NCBI RefSeq assembly: GCF_000278275.1
Contig: NZ_JH725147.1
Span: 164,313-228,312, forward strand
Direction of reading: 5' to 3'
DNA length: 64,000 nucleotides
Source: Bartonella tamiae Th239
GTDB taxonomy: Bacteria > Pseudomonadota > Alphaproteobacteria > Rhizobiales > Rhizobiaceae
The notes below the pieces were generated by a model. The model did no database searches. It was not told the DNA's origin and saw only the letters and a program-made list of their open reading frames with translations. Made by a program: the position numbers and the translations under genes. Shown in pieces: positions 54,744 to 64,000 of this stretch (position 1 is the first letter of the stretch; each line of letters begins with the position of its first letter).

Positions 54744-55037
54744 TTAGCTAACTTTGTCAGCAATCTTTTTAGCAATTTGACGCTTTAAAAGACGTGCACG
54801 CTGTGACAATTCTTTGTCATTAGCTTTTGCAAGAAAAGCATCAAGACCGCCACGATGTTCTACTGAGCGCAACGCATGAGCAGAAATACGCAAACGATAG
54901 CTTTGTTCAAGCGTTTCTGAAATAAGCGTCACATTGCAAAGATTGGGCAAAAAACGGCGACGCGTTTTATTATTCGCATGGCTAACATTATTGCCGTACT
55001 GCACCGATTTACCGGTCAATTCACAGGCGCGGGTCAT
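54744..55037 (-). CDS. rpmB: 50S ribosomal protein L28
   Basis: The 97-residue protein starts at [10 protein letters not shown] with AAAGG upstream. The core [18 protein letters not shown] matches L28, and the C-terminal [19 protein letters not shown] is typical of alphaproteobacteria, whose L28 is longer than in E. coli. A GTG three codons upstream is also in frame. The gene is followed by its own terminator. Confidence 0.96.
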   Translation of the reverse strand: MTRACELTGKSVQYGNNVSHANNKTRRRFLPNLCNVTLISETLEQSYRLRISAHALRSVEHRGGLDAFLAKANDKELSQRARLLKRQIAKKIADKVS

Positions 55038-55266
55038 AGGTTTCACCTTTAAACTCTAATACAAACCGTTAACAAATCTGGATATTTTTATTTTAAACAC
55101 ACAGCTCATTAACTGGCCAAAAATGGAAAGTTGTGTTTCTATAGGGTGCCAAGGCATAAAGGTCAAGAGTTTTCCTTAAAATGATACTCTTAAATGGCAC
55201 TGAAATCGCTTTTTTTTTCTACATCATTGTAATAAAAGTAAATCACACTTGTGATAAAAGTACAAT

Positions 55267-56040
55267 ATGATGAAAAAAACAAATATGGCTATTCAATCCA
55301 AAAGCACACGTTCATTCTTTTTTTTTATTCTATTTGCCGCCTTGTGTGTTGTTTTTCTTTGTACTTTTTTTGCACTGGGCATCTGGCAAGTGCAACGCCT
55401 TGGATGGAAAGAAGATCTTATCAAACATGCCAATGAACGCGTGCAACTTTCTCCTGTTGCAGCGCCACCACAAAAGCAATGGGCGGATGTTCATTTTGAT
55501 ACCGATGAATATCGCCCTATCTTCATAACAGGAACATATCTTAATGAGAAAGAAATTCATGTTTCAACTATTTTTCAAGAAAGTTCTGGTTATTGGGTTT
55601 TAACGCCTCTTAAAGCTGATGATGGAACCATCACCTTTATCAATCGCGGCTTTGTTCCTATGGATAAAGAAAATATAAAAACTCGTGAAGACGGAAACAT
55701 TCATGGTGAAACGACAGTGTCTGGTCTGTTAAGAATGAGTGAAGGAAATGGCATATTTCCTCGCAACAATAATCCTGACGCCAATATTTGGTATTCACGA
55801 CAATTGCCTGAAATGGCCAAAAAACTTGGTCTTACAAATGTCGCCCCTTATTTTATTGATGCCGACAAAACCCCTAATAAAGGTGGATATCCTATTGGTG
55901 GATTAACCACTGTGACATTTCGAAACAATCATTTAAGTTATGCCATTACATGGTTTATTTTGACCGCGGGTGTGCTGGCAGCTTTAATTTTTCTGATCAT
56001 GACTGAGATAAAACACCGTAAAGGAATCACCGATGTATAA
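55267..56040 (+). CDS. SURF1-family oxidase assembly protein
   Basis: SURF1 helps insert heme into heme-copper oxidases. The 257-residue protein has the standard plan: N-terminal membrane helix (about residues 18-40), FALGIWQVQRLGWKEDLI, a periplasmic domain with the GYWVLTPL and INRGFVP motifs, and a second helix near the C-terminus (YAITWFILTAGVLAALIFL). No cyo or cox structural gene is adjacent, so the oxidase served lies elsewhere. Its 3' end overlaps the EamA gene by eight bases. Confidence 0.92.
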   Translation: MMKKTNMAIQSKSTRSFFFFILFAALCVVFLCTFFALGIWQVQRLGWKEDLIKHANERVQLSPVAAPPQKQWADVHFDTDEYRPIFITGTYLNEKEIHVSTIFQESSGYWVLTPLKADDGTITFINRGFVPMDKENIKTREDGNIHGETTVSGLLRMSEGNGIFPRNNNPDANIWYSRQLPEMAKKLGLTNVAPYFIDADKTPNKGGYPIGGLTTVTFRNNHLSYAITWFILTAGVLAALIFLIMTEIKHRKGITDV

Positions 56041-56914
56041 AGCGACAGCAATAGGATTTCTCGCAGTTTTAATGTGGGCACTTTTAGCTACTTTAACCAC
56101 ATTTGCTGGAAATGTTCCCTCACTTTTATTAACGGCAATAACTTTATTTATTGGTGCCCTTCCCGGTATTGTCATTTGGATAAAAAACCCGAAAACGCTT
56201 AAAGATTTAAAACAACCTTATTATGTCTGGTTGATTGGAATCGGGGGATTATTCGGATATCATTTTTTTTATTTTACCGCCATGCATGCCGCCCCCCCTA
56301 TTGAAGTCGCCTTGATCAATTATCTATGGCCGCTATTTATTGTTCTTGGTTCAGCGCTCATGCCAGGAGAAAAATTGCGATGGTTTCATCTTACTGGTGC
56401 AGCCCTTGGATTTGCAGGAATGATTTTTATCATCACAGGCAAAGGAGGTTTTGCTCTTGATACAAAAAATACTTTTGGCTATTTGAGTGCATTAGCAAGC
56501 GCGGTCATATGGGCGAGTTATTCGCTACTTTCACGACGCGTTTCAAAAGTGCCAACAACCGTGGTCACAGCGTTTTGTCTTGGCACATCTCTTCTTGCAT
56601 TTGCAGCACACGTAATTTTCAAAGAATCTTTCATTCTCCCCTCAACCCACCAACAATGGTTTGCTGTGATTTTAATAGGCTTATTTCCCGCTGGTATGGC
56701 ATTTTATTGTTGGGATTATGGGGTAAAACATGGCAATATTCAGTTACTTGGAGTTGCCAGTTATAGCGCACCTCTTATTTCAACCCTTATTATGATTTTA
56801 ACAGGTCTTACAGAAGCGACATGGCGCATATGGGCAGCCTGCATCTTAATCACTTTTGGTGCTGTTCTTGCTTCAAAAAATATTATTCTGAAACCAAAAC
56901 ACAAAAAATTATAG
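56033..56914 (+). CDS. EamA/DMT-family exporter
   Basis: Ten-helix metabolite exporter of the drug/metabolite transporter superfamily, 293 residues with two EamA repeats (about residues 5-135 and 148-285). The sequence resembles YddG-like aromatic amino acid exporters (INYLWPLFIVLGSALMPGEKL), but the substrate is a guess. It overlaps the SURF1 gene by eight bases and is probably cotranscribed. Confidence 0.88.
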   Translation: MYKATAIGFLAVLMWALLATLTTFAGNVPSLLLTAITLFIGALPGIVIWIKNPKTLKDLKQPYYVWLIGIGGLFGYHFFYFTAMHAAPPIEVALINYLWPLFIVLGSALMPGEKLRWFHLTGAALGFAGMIFIITGKGGFALDTKNTFGYLSALASAVIWASYSLLSRRVSKVPTTVVTAFCLGTSLLAFAAHVIFKESFILPSTHQQWFAVILIGLFPAGMAFYCWDYGVKHGNIQLLGVASYSAPLISTLIMILTGLTEATWRIWAACILITFGAVLASKNIILKPKHKKL

Positions 56915-57251
56915 GCTTAAAAAACGCATAAAAATAGCTTATTTTAAAGAATGTAAATTTGAATTTTATGCAATAAGCGATTTTTGAGTCTAAAGACATA
57001 AAACACGTGATTCATGACCAATCATTGTGACTTGTCACTATAAATTACTCCTCAGCATGGATGGCAAAATAATCATAAATTTAAGTGTTTTTAAAAAATA
57101 ACGTTTTCGTTTCCACTTATGATCGTTCGTGTCATTCTGACTCATTGCAACGACTGTGCTTCAAAGTGTGTGCTTTAAAACGCAGATGCAATGAAAACGA
57201 CAAAACTTTCTTTCTATAAGAAATGAAACACTCTAAGAAAAGAGCAATAAA
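56915..57251. other. Intergenic region after the EamA gene
   Basis: About 340 AT-rich bases between converging genes. No gene, repeat or clear plus-strand terminator was seen. Confidence 0.5.
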
Positions 57252-57282
57252 AATGCCTGTTGCATATTATGCAACAGGCATT
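57248..57282 (-). terminator. Intrinsic terminator of the DUF1127 gene
   Basis: AATGCCTGTTGCAT (57252-57265) and its exact complement (57269-57282) make a 14-bp perfect stem with a three-base loop. On the minus strand it runs into TTTTTATT. It is 70 bases beyond the DUF1127 stop. Confidence 0.88.
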
Positions 57283-57352
57283 ATAAACAGGAAAACAAAA
57301 GGGAGGATAATCTTCCTGAACTCAGAGAATTTAAAAAATATCTGTTACAAAT

Positions 57353-57496
57353 TTAACGAATTGTACGACGCGCAATTGCGGGAATTTCAGAGCGATTGAT
57401 TCCAAGATCATTCAACTCATGCGCAGACAAACGGTTAAGCTCATTAACAGTTGTCCGATAACGACGCCAATTATTAAAAGAACGAAGAATATTCAC
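57353..57496 (-). CDS. DUF1127 (YjiS-like) small protein
   Basis: A 47-residue protein read from a GTG with AGGTG just upstream. It is rich in Arg and carries the DUF1127 pattern: FNNWRRYRTTVNELNRLSAH, then ELNDLGINRSEIPAIARR. Small DUF1127 proteins in alphaproteobacteria have been tied to RNA turnover and to phosphate or carbon metabolism and are often highly expressed. A strong terminator follows. The gene is short and easily missed. Confidence 0.85.
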   Translation of the reverse strand: MNILRSFNNWRRYRTTVNELNRLSAHELNDLGINRSEIPAIARRTIR

Positions 57497-57694
57497 GACA
57501 CACACCTAAACCATAAAGTTGAATTATGCGCCATATATACTCTTCCACTACAACTTTGAGGAGTCACAAGATTGCATAGCTGATGTGCATGTTTTAACGA
57601 ATTTGTCCTATTTAAAGTCAATAAAAGGTTAATCTATAACACCAAAATTGACAATAAAACACTAACTAAATAGTACGAGGAGGCGTCATAGCTC

Positions 57695-58323
57695 ATGACG
57701 CAGGCTAGGATAAAATTGGTCAACAATGATCAAATATTGTTCACTGATGACGCAACTTATATGCGTTTTAAGACAAATTACGTCAAAATCACTTACCACA
57801 CAAAACCAAACGATAGATATTGGTTTTAAACTGGTAATGAAGCTCATGTAATATGGGCGATGTTTAATAGAAAATCTCCTAAGCCGCACAATGAATACAT
57901 ATATGAACATCAAGATCTGATAATAATAATACTCTTATTATCAAAAAAGTCGAATATTTTTATGGATTACAGGCGCAGAAACAGTCCAAACGGACTTAAA
58001 AGACCTTTCTCATGAAATCGATAAAGATTCGCCAAATTAATCAAACAGAAACGAATAATACATTAATACTAAATGATCGCGTTGTTTAATATGATGCACG
58101 AGATGGCATGCGTTATCATGTATTTAGTACAACAGTTATCATGAGCAACGATAATCAATCAGATATTGCCAAACCAAAAATCACAGACAATTACGCTATT
58201 TGATTAAAATTGGTGATCTACAATTTTCCCATAATGATATATTTTCTTCAATTCAACCAAGTTTTTCAAATATTAAAACAGGTTTTCTAGAAAAAAAATT
58301 TAACTGTATAAATAAGAGCTAAT
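57695..58323 (+). pseudogene. Remnant of an unidentified gene
   Basis: The plus strand reads like protein in pieces. From an ATG at 57695 with GAGGAGG upstream, 44 codons are open (ending NDRYWF), then TAA, then 61 more in the same frame. A second frame from 58012 gives MKSIKIRQINQTETNNTLIL, a stop, then YDARDGMRYHVFSTTVIMSN. A third piece near 58201-58323 reads IKIGDLQFSHNDIF. The balanced composition suggests a decayed gene. I do not recognise the family. Confidence 0.4.
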
Positions 58324-59196
58324 AATGCAATTGAAGATATTTATGTCAAAAAATAAAATGAAAAATTTGCTAATAAATGTATAAAAAAGTATTTATATAA
58401 AAAATCATAAAAATTAAATTGAAGAATTATCTAATAAATAAAATATTTTAATATAGTTCATCACATTGACAATAATAATCACAATTTATAAACATTTATA
58501 AATTAAAAAAAAGTTTCTGTTCTTTTATTTGAGCTTAAATGCGCTCATAAAAAAAGTGATTTATTGAATAAGTTGATACTACATGTGAACAACTGATCGG
58601 CAATTTAAAAACTGATTGTGATGCTTTGCTTCAATATTTAAAGCAAAGAATTTTTGTTTCTAGCGTAAAGCAAGCTCAATAAAAATTATAGCCAATTTAA
58701 CGATAACCCAATCTAATCATTTTCGTTAAATTTATTTGAGCATCAGTATATCCTTAGTTTGCAGCCAAACGAAACCACTTTATTGGCTTAAGATCACTTT
58801 GCTCAACACCTTAGCCTATATTATACATATTACCAAGATCATTATTGAACTAAAGCAAATCCCATATCTTCTTTGAAACGTACTCTTTTATTGTTAGAAT
58901 AATAAAAATAAATAAAATACATTATAGAATGATTTTACTTTTCATCTCGTGAGTATGAAAAGCATCTTAAGACTTCATTCCAGCTCTAATTCTTCTATGA
59001 AAACAGTAAAGCGTATAAATTTTGCGAAACATTATTAAAATAGGTTTAAAATAACAATAGTCATATCCACCTTATGATAACAATAAACGAAGAGAACAAT
59101 AAAATGACTTTTCACCATTTTAATACTGGTCAAGTATCTCTTGCTCTCTTTTCATGTCAAATTACACTCATTTCGATTATATCCTATCATATGTGT
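58324..59196. other. Very AT-rich intergenic region before purH
   Basis: About 870 bases of strongly AT-rich sequence with no convincing frame on either strand. The short frame at 59074 runs into purH from the opposite strand and is not credible. No clean purH terminator is seen. Confidence 0.5.
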
Positions 59197-60813
59197 TTAA
59201 TGACGAAAATGGCGCATTCCTGTAAAGACCATCGCAATATTATGATCATCTGCGGCTTGGATCACTTCTTGATCTCTCATAGAGCCACCAGGTTGAATAA
59301 CAGCCGTGGCACCCGCTTCAACAGCGGATAAAAGCCCATCTGCAAAAGGGAAAAAGGCATCCGATGCTACAACTGAACCAAGTGTTAGAGGTGTCTCTTG
59401 GCCTGCTGCTTTTGCTGCATCCATGGCTTTGCGCGCGGCAATACGGGCTGAGTCGACACGGCTCATTTGTCCTGCCCCCACACCCACTGTTGCAAGATCT
59501 TTGACATAAACAATTGCATTTGATTTAACATGTTTTGCAACACGGAAGGCAAATTTTAAATCTTCCATTTCACGCAGACTTGGTTGACGCTTTGTGACAA
59601 TTTTCAGATCCAAATCATCAATAATGCCATTATCGCGTGATTGAATAAGAAGTCCCCCTGCAACCGTTTTTGCCATAAGACCTGCCGCATGTGGGTCGGG
59701 CAAACCACCTGTAACCAATAAACGCAGATTTTTCTTCGCCGCTAGAATTTTTTTTGCCCCCTCACTTGCTTCAGGAGCAATAATCACTTCCGTAAAGATT
59801 TTAACCATTTCTTCCGCGCTTTCTTCATCAAGGGGTTGATTAAGCGCAATAATGCCTCCAAAAGCCGAAACAGGATCACATGCAAGAGCTTTTAAATAAG
59901 CCTCTCTTATGGTTGCAGCTTCAGCAACACCACAAGGATTTGCATGTTTAATAATAGCAACAGCTGCACTTTTTTGCGGATTAAATTCTCCCACAAGCTC
60001 AAAGGCCGCATCTGTGTCATTAATATTATTATAAGACAGTTGTTTTCCTTGCAAAAGTTGCGCCGTTGAGACGCCAAACCGCTTTTCCCCCGTAACATAA
60101 AAACCAGCATTTTGATGAGGATTTTCGCCATAGCGCATCACTGTTGCAAGCTTACCTGCCAATGCACGCCATTTTGGTGTTTCAATCGCTAAGTCTTGCT
60201 GAAACCAACTTGATATGGCTGCATCATACGCTGCTGTGCGTGCAAATGCCTGAGCAGCAAGTATCTGGCGAAAACGGAAAGGAAGACTGCCATCATATTT
60301 ATCAAGCTCTGCTAAAACGTGATCATACTCTTCAGGGTCTGTAACAATGGCCGTATAAGCATGATTTTTAGCAGCAGCACGGATCATTGCCGGACCGCCA
60401 ATATCAATATTTTCAACAATCGTATCCGAATCTGCACCCGATGCGCGCGTTTCTTCAAATGGATAGAGATTCACCACCACCAGATCAATACCAACAATAT
60501 GATGCGTTTTCATTGCATTTTCATGTTCAGGATCATTACGCACTGCTAATAAAGCACCATGGACACTAGGATGAAGTGTTTTTACACGTCCATCCATAAT
60601 TTCAGGAAAACCTGTGATTTCCGAAACATCTTTCACAACCATGCCTGCATTTTGTAAAGCTTTGGCTGTGCCACCTGTCGATATAAGCTCTACACCATAG
60701 CGATGAAGACTTTTTGCAAAGTCCACAAGACCCGTTTTATCAGAAACAGAAAGAAGTGCGCGACGCACCCGGTGAAGATCGGGAGCGGGTATATGTTTGG
60801 AAGTCACAGCCAT
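59197..60813 (-). CDS. purH: Bifunctional AICAR formyltransferase / IMP cyclohydrolase
   Basis: PurH makes the last two steps of IMP synthesis. The N-terminal MGS-like cyclohydrolase domain (residues 15-160: [39 protein letters not shown]) and the C-terminal transformylase domain (LRYGENPHQ-like [34 protein letters not shown]) are complete. Length is 538 residues. It follows a heparinase-family gene after about 110 bases, the standard rhizobial pair. Confidence 0.97.
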   Translation of the reverse strand: MAVTSKHIPAPDLHRVRRALLSVSDKTGLVDFAKSLHRYGVELISTGGTAKALQNAGMVVKDVSEITGFPEIMDGRVKTLHPSVHGALLAVRNDPEHENAMKTHHIVGIDLVVVNLYPFEETRASGADSDTIVENIDIGGPAMIRAAAKNHAYTAIVTDPEEYDHVLAELDKYDGSLPFRFRQILAAQAFARTAAYDAAISSWFQQDLAIETPKWRALAGKLATVMRYGENPHQNAGFYVTGEKRFGVSTAQLLQGKQLSYNNINDTDAAFELVGEFNPQKSAAVAIIKHANPCGVAEAATIREAYLKALACDPVSAFGGIIALNQPLDEESAEEMVKIFTEVIIAPEASEGAKKILAAKKNLRLLVTGGLPDPHAAGLMAKTVAGGLLIQSRDNGIIDDLDLKIVTKRQPSLREMEDLKFAFRVAKHVKSNAIVYVKDLATVGVGAGQMSRVDSARIAARKAMDAAKAAGQETPLTLGSVVASDAFFPFADGLLSAVEAGATAVIQPGGSMRDQEVIQAADDHNIAMVFTGMRHFRH

Positions 60814-60927
60814 AAGAAGATTCCTGAATAATCAATCGTGAGGATATTTACGCCAATATCACACACTTATTAAAAATCATACCGTCTTCATGGTATAAAC
60901 TTGTGCTTATACGAAACAATATAAACT

Positions 60928-62628
60928 TTATTCTCCAGCAGCGCTTATGCGTGTAAAACGCCAGCGAATTTTTTCTGTCATTGTAGGACGAAAATTCAAA
61001 ACAATTTGCCGGGTGCGTTTGGGTCCATCAAGAGCAGCAAATTCAATAGAATCTTCAAGCTGAATATCAGCATCAGGCGAGATAAAGCTCCATGCATCCC
61101 CACCTAAAACTTCAAGTCGTAAACAATGGCCATCATGGCTCACTTCAACATCAGGATGAAGATGAAAGCGCACCGCAACATGATCGCGTCCATCACGTTT
61201 AACGGAATTTTGGGTGGCTGGAAAAAAACGATCAAACCCGTCAATAATCGTTCCATCACTCGATAATGCCAAACCACGTTCATGAATAAGATTAGAAGAA
61301 CGCGCATAACCATCATGGCTTGCCACAAATCCTAGCCTATGAGGCGTGGATACTTTTTCAACCTTAACATGATAAGGACCATAAAGGAGTGCGGTTTTAT
61401 GCGATCCTTTTTTTTGTGAAAATTTGGCCGAAGACCGATCATTCAGCGTTGCTGTTGAATGGGCAGCACTTGTACGCCCCATACGTTGATAGTCTTCACG
61501 TCCATAGGGATCGATACCGCTATTAATGATAAATCGATGCGTACCCGAGGACATTTCAAAAGACAAACACCCCGCAGCTGCGCGAAAAGAGACCGCTTTT
61601 GGCGGTATTTTTCCTGTATCTGCAATCAGTGTTGTTTGATTGGCGTGCAGCCTTTGAAAACCAGAATAAGGAGCATTTGAAAATGGATGTCCTGCTGTTT
61701 CATCCAATTGCAAGACCACATCTAATCGTTCAGGCAAAATGGGGCCAACACCATTAAAATGCGCCAATGTGTGATCTTGATGCACAAAAAATCTTAACGC
61801 TGGCAGCATACGCTCAATTGAATCGATCAAAAGTCTTGGCGCTCTTTCTTTGCTATGAGCATATAAATGACGCAATGCCAATAAATCACTCAAAAGACTT
61901 AATAAAACAGCAGGATTACGTGAAATATGACCGCCATCGGGTAATATTTGCTTGGCTAAAGAGCGCACCAATTGTTGTTGTGCAGATTGCCGCATAGCCG
62001 GTGACATTGGCAAACACAAACTTGCAAGAGTTAAAGCAATACTGGCATGAAGACGATGTTCATTCTCTTCCATGGTGAGTATCGTGCTGCGAAGAAAACG
62101 AAAATGAAAGCCGAGAGTGCGTAAAAACTTCTTTTCAAATGATGCACTGGCGCCATCCAAAACACTTGCAGCATGACACAGCATTGAAACAAGACGGCGT
62201 GCCGCAATATCGGTTTGCCATGCACGACTTTTAATGCGTCTTCCAGATTGCGCATACCAATCATTCATCAAGATCCTGGCATGCGCATTGGCAAGCGGTG
62301 TTTTTGCTGCATCCATATGGCGCAACCAGCTAAAATCGTGCAAGGCTGCTTCCCATTCCAGTGATGGAGGCTCAATTGCAAAAGGTGATAATGAGCCTGT
62401 ATCTACAACCCGACCGCCTAGCGCAAAACGATTATGGTAAAATTCTCGCGCCATTGCAGGATCAGCCAAATGAAGATCGACAGGTTCAGCCAAAAGACGC
62501 TGCGGTCTAAATCGAGAGAAACGCCAATGAAAAAGCGGCCCAACACGCAAATGACACAATATCTTATTCAGCGCATGATTTACTGTAGATTTGACAACTT
62601 GCTGTTTGCTCAAAAGTGCGATAGCCAC
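60928..62628 (-). CDS. Heparinase II/III-family protein
   Basis: The 566-residue protein belongs to the heparinase II/III-like family. It has an N-terminal alpha/alpha toroid (residues 80-320, with HASIALTLASLCLPMS and LPDGGHISRNPAVLLSLL) and a C-terminal beta-sandwich (SGIDPYGREDYQRMGRTSAAHSTATLND). In most Rhizobiales this gene precedes purH, yet its substrate is unknown; heparin itself is unlikely and cell-surface polysaccharide is more plausible. No signal peptide is clear. It starts with GTG. Confidence 0.87.
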   Translation of the reverse strand: MAIALLSKQQVVKSTVNHALNKILCHLRVGPLFHWRFSRFRPQRLLAEPVDLHLADPAMAREFYHNRFALGGRVVDTGSLSPFAIEPPSLEWEAALHDFSWLRHMDAAKTPLANAHARILMNDWYAQSGRRIKSRAWQTDIAARRLVSMLCHAASVLDGASASFEKKFLRTLGFHFRFLRSTILTMEENEHRLHASIALTLASLCLPMSPAMRQSAQQQLVRSLAKQILPDGGHISRNPAVLLSLLSDLLALRHLYAHSKERAPRLLIDSIERMLPALRFFVHQDHTLAHFNGVGPILPERLDVVLQLDETAGHPFSNAPYSGFQRLHANQTTLIADTGKIPPKAVSFRAAAGCLSFEMSSGTHRFIINSGIDPYGREDYQRMGRTSAAHSTATLNDRSSAKFSQKKGSHKTALLYGPYHVKVEKVSTPHRLGFVASHDGYARSSNLIHERGLALSSDGTIIDGFDRFFPATQNSVKRDGRDHVAVRFHLHPDVEVSHDGHCLRLEVLGGDAWSFISPDADIQLEDSIEFAALDGPKRTRQIVLNFRPTMTEKIRWRFTRISAAGE

Positions 62629-62994
62629 GAGCGATCTCCATCAATGAAACTTCGTGTCTATTTTCTTCGATTATTATGAATGATTGGTTAATAGGCCTCA
62701 TCATTAGCAAATGATCAACACCAAAAGTGATGTTTCTCTTGTTCTTAAAAAACTCTTTTCTCAAAAAATATGCGATCTCTTATTTTATGAAATATTTTTT
62801 TAAAAAAAAGTCATCTTATCTTTTTTGAAAAATCTACAAGGCTAAAAACTATTATAAGCTTATACGTTTAAAATCTCAACCGATCAACATAATGAGACAA
62901 CTCAAAATTTTTCCGATTATAGATGTGATAAAATCAAAACATATAGTGTTTCAAATGCAACCTTTATGACACTTCATGTTTTGTTTTAAGCATG
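62629..62994. other. Intergenic region between htpX and the heparinase gene
   Basis: About 370 AT-rich bases. In other rhizobia rsmB often lies between these genes; I see no readable trace of it here. Confidence 0.5.
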
Positions 62995-63021
62995 AAAAGG
63001 GCAATTATAATAAAATTGCCC
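62995..63021 (-). terminator. Intrinsic terminator after htpX
   Basis: GGGCAATT / AATTGCCC (62999-63006 and 63014-63021) with a seven-base loop; the minus strand continues TTTT. It lies about 20 bases after the htpX stop. Confidence 0.82.
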
Positions 63022-63042
63022 AATGTCGAGGTTTTTATACGA

Positions 63043-63999
63043 TTATCCCCACGGGCCCATTTTATTTTTATCCCGCATCCAACTTGGACGTTTTGTTGTT
63101 CTTTTCATTGTTTCTCTTCCACTGCCACTTGTCATAGTGACATTCATCGAATTAGCTTGTGCCCGCAATGCAGCTATCCGATTTTCTGTAGCAGGATGAG
63201 TAGAAAATAAACTATCAGCACCTCGACCATGAAGCGGATTAATAATGAACATATGCGCAGTTGCTGGGTTATGTTCGGCCTCTTCATGAGGAATCGCACT
63301 AGCCCCACGCGCAATCTTATTCAAAGCAGAAGCCAACCAAAGCGGATTGCCACAAATTTCGGCACCACGTTTATCAGCCGCATATTCGCGGGTGCGGCTT
63401 ATCGCCATTTGAACCAGCATGGCGGCAAAGGGAGCAACAAACATCGCAATGACAACACCAATCATACCAAGGGGATTGGAATTTCCGTTTGAATCCCGAT
63501 TTCCATGACCAAAAAAAAGCGCAAAATTACCAAGCATCGAAATTGCACCCGCAATTGTCGCTGTGATGGTCATGGTTAAAGTATCGCGATTTTGCACATG
63601 TGCAAGCTCATGCGCCATAACGCCAGCAATTTCTTCTGGTGTTAAACTTTTTAATAAGCCAGTGGTGGCGGCAACCGCAGCATTGGCAGGATTGCGCCCT
63701 GTTGCAAAAGCATTAGGTTGAGCATTATCCATAATAAAAATCTTGGGCTGAGGAAGCCCTGCGTTTCGCGCCAAGTCACTGACAATGTTATAATATTCTG
63801 GTGCAGATTGGGCATCAACTTGTCGCGCCCCATACATACGCAACACCATTTTATCAGAATTCCAATAGGAAAAGAGATTCATGGCTGCGGCAATTATAAA
63901 AGCAATTATAAGACCGTTTGTCCCACCAATGAGAAAACCTACTCCCATAAACAAAGCCGTCATAAATGCCAAAAGCATGGCTGTTCTCAGATTATTCAT
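63043..63999 (-). CDS. htpX: Membrane zinc metalloprotease HtpX
   Basis: HtpX is an M48-family protease that degrades damaged inner-membrane proteins with FtsH. Zinc ligands are in HELAH (His130 and His134, with Glu131 catalytic), with the third ligand expected in the ADKRGAE region. Two membrane segments lie at residues 5-45 and two more near 145-195. The 318-residue protein appears complete, starting [13 protein letters not shown] one base from the window edge; its ribosome binding site is outside. The C-terminal tail is basic. Confidence 0.94.
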   Translation of the reverse strand: MNNLRTAMLLAFMTALFMGVGFLIGGTNGLIIAFIIAAAMNLFSYWNSDKMVLRMYGARQVDAQSAPEYYNIVSDLARNAGLPQPKIFIMDNAQPNAFATGRNPANAAVAATTGLLKSLTPEEIAGVMAHELAHVQNRDTLTMTITATIAGAISMLGNFALFFGHGNRDSNGNSNPLGMIGVVIAMFVAPFAAMLVQMAISRTREYAADKRGAEICGNPLWLASALNKIARGASAIPHEEAEHNPATAHMFIINPLHGRGADSLFSTHPATENRIAALRAQANSMNVTMTSGSGRETMKRTTKRPSWMRDKNKMGPWG

Positions 64000-64000
64000 T

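Noticed and set aside
59074-59331. 85-codon plus-strand frame
   Set aside because: Its second half is antisense to purH and the first part has no coding character.

Overview
The window is chromosomal DNA from an AT-rich alphaproteobacterium of the order Hyphomicrobiales (Rhizobiales). Proteins and gene neighbourhoods (atpHAGDC, ftsE-ftsX, leuS-lptE, sdhCDAB, rimM-trmD-rplS, bolA-J protein-cobS-cobT, heparinase-like gene-purH) are rhizobial. The AT-rich composition, long non-coding gaps and a readable dead gene point to a reduced genome of the Bartonella / Bartonellaceae type, perhaps a lineage that keeps more biosynthesis (leuC, acs, purH) than the classic blood-borne species. This placement is inference from protein character only. 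I saw no rRNA, tRNA, CRISPR array, prophage or insertion sequence.

Layout. 1-5.3 kb: F1-ATPase operon on the minus strand, with a small membrane protein behind it. 6.3-9.2 kb: priA and a divergent fructose-6-phosphate aldolase-type transaldolase. 9.9-13.9 kb: leuS-lptE, and a divergent YggS-type PLP protein. 14.8-18.2 kb: a SDR enzyme with a Tat-like leader, and acs. 18.5-23 kb: an accessory stretch with an orphan HWE-type histidine kinase, a TetR regulator with a palindrome on its start codon, a duplicated ~140-bp sequence, and a strong candidate for an unannotated ~225-nt structured RNA with its own promoter, repeated upstream palindromes and terminator. 23-31 kb: hpt, ftsE-ftsX-ydcF-like, and a NodT-macA-macB tripartite efflux operon. 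31.7-38.8 kb: xth, lolA, ftsK, a broken tesB and ubiH. 39-45 kb: sdhCDAB and leuC. 45.2-49.2 kb: rimM-trmD, rplS, a SapC-family protein and xerC. 49.7-53.8 kb: bolA, a J-domain protein, cobS and cobT. 54-57.5 kb: yhhQ-like transporter, rpmB, SURF1, an EamA exporter and a 47-codon DUF1127 gene. 57.5-59.2 kb: very AT-rich DNA with an unidentified gene remnant. 59.2-64 kb: purH, a heparinase II/III-family protein and htpX.

Most genes are housekeeping: ATP synthesis and succinate oxidation (atp, sdh, ubiH, SURF1), envelope building and division (lptE, lolA, ftsEX, ftsK), translation (leuS, rplS, rpmB, trmD, rimM), DNA repair and resolution (priA, xth, xerC), and nucleotide and leucine supply (purH, hpt, leuC). 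The novel-looking material is regulatory or decaying: the small-RNA locus near 22.2-22.5 kb, the TetR palindrome, the 140-bp duplication, a 153-bp inverted-repeat element upstream of the efflux operon, the tesB pseudogene and the remnant near 58 kb.
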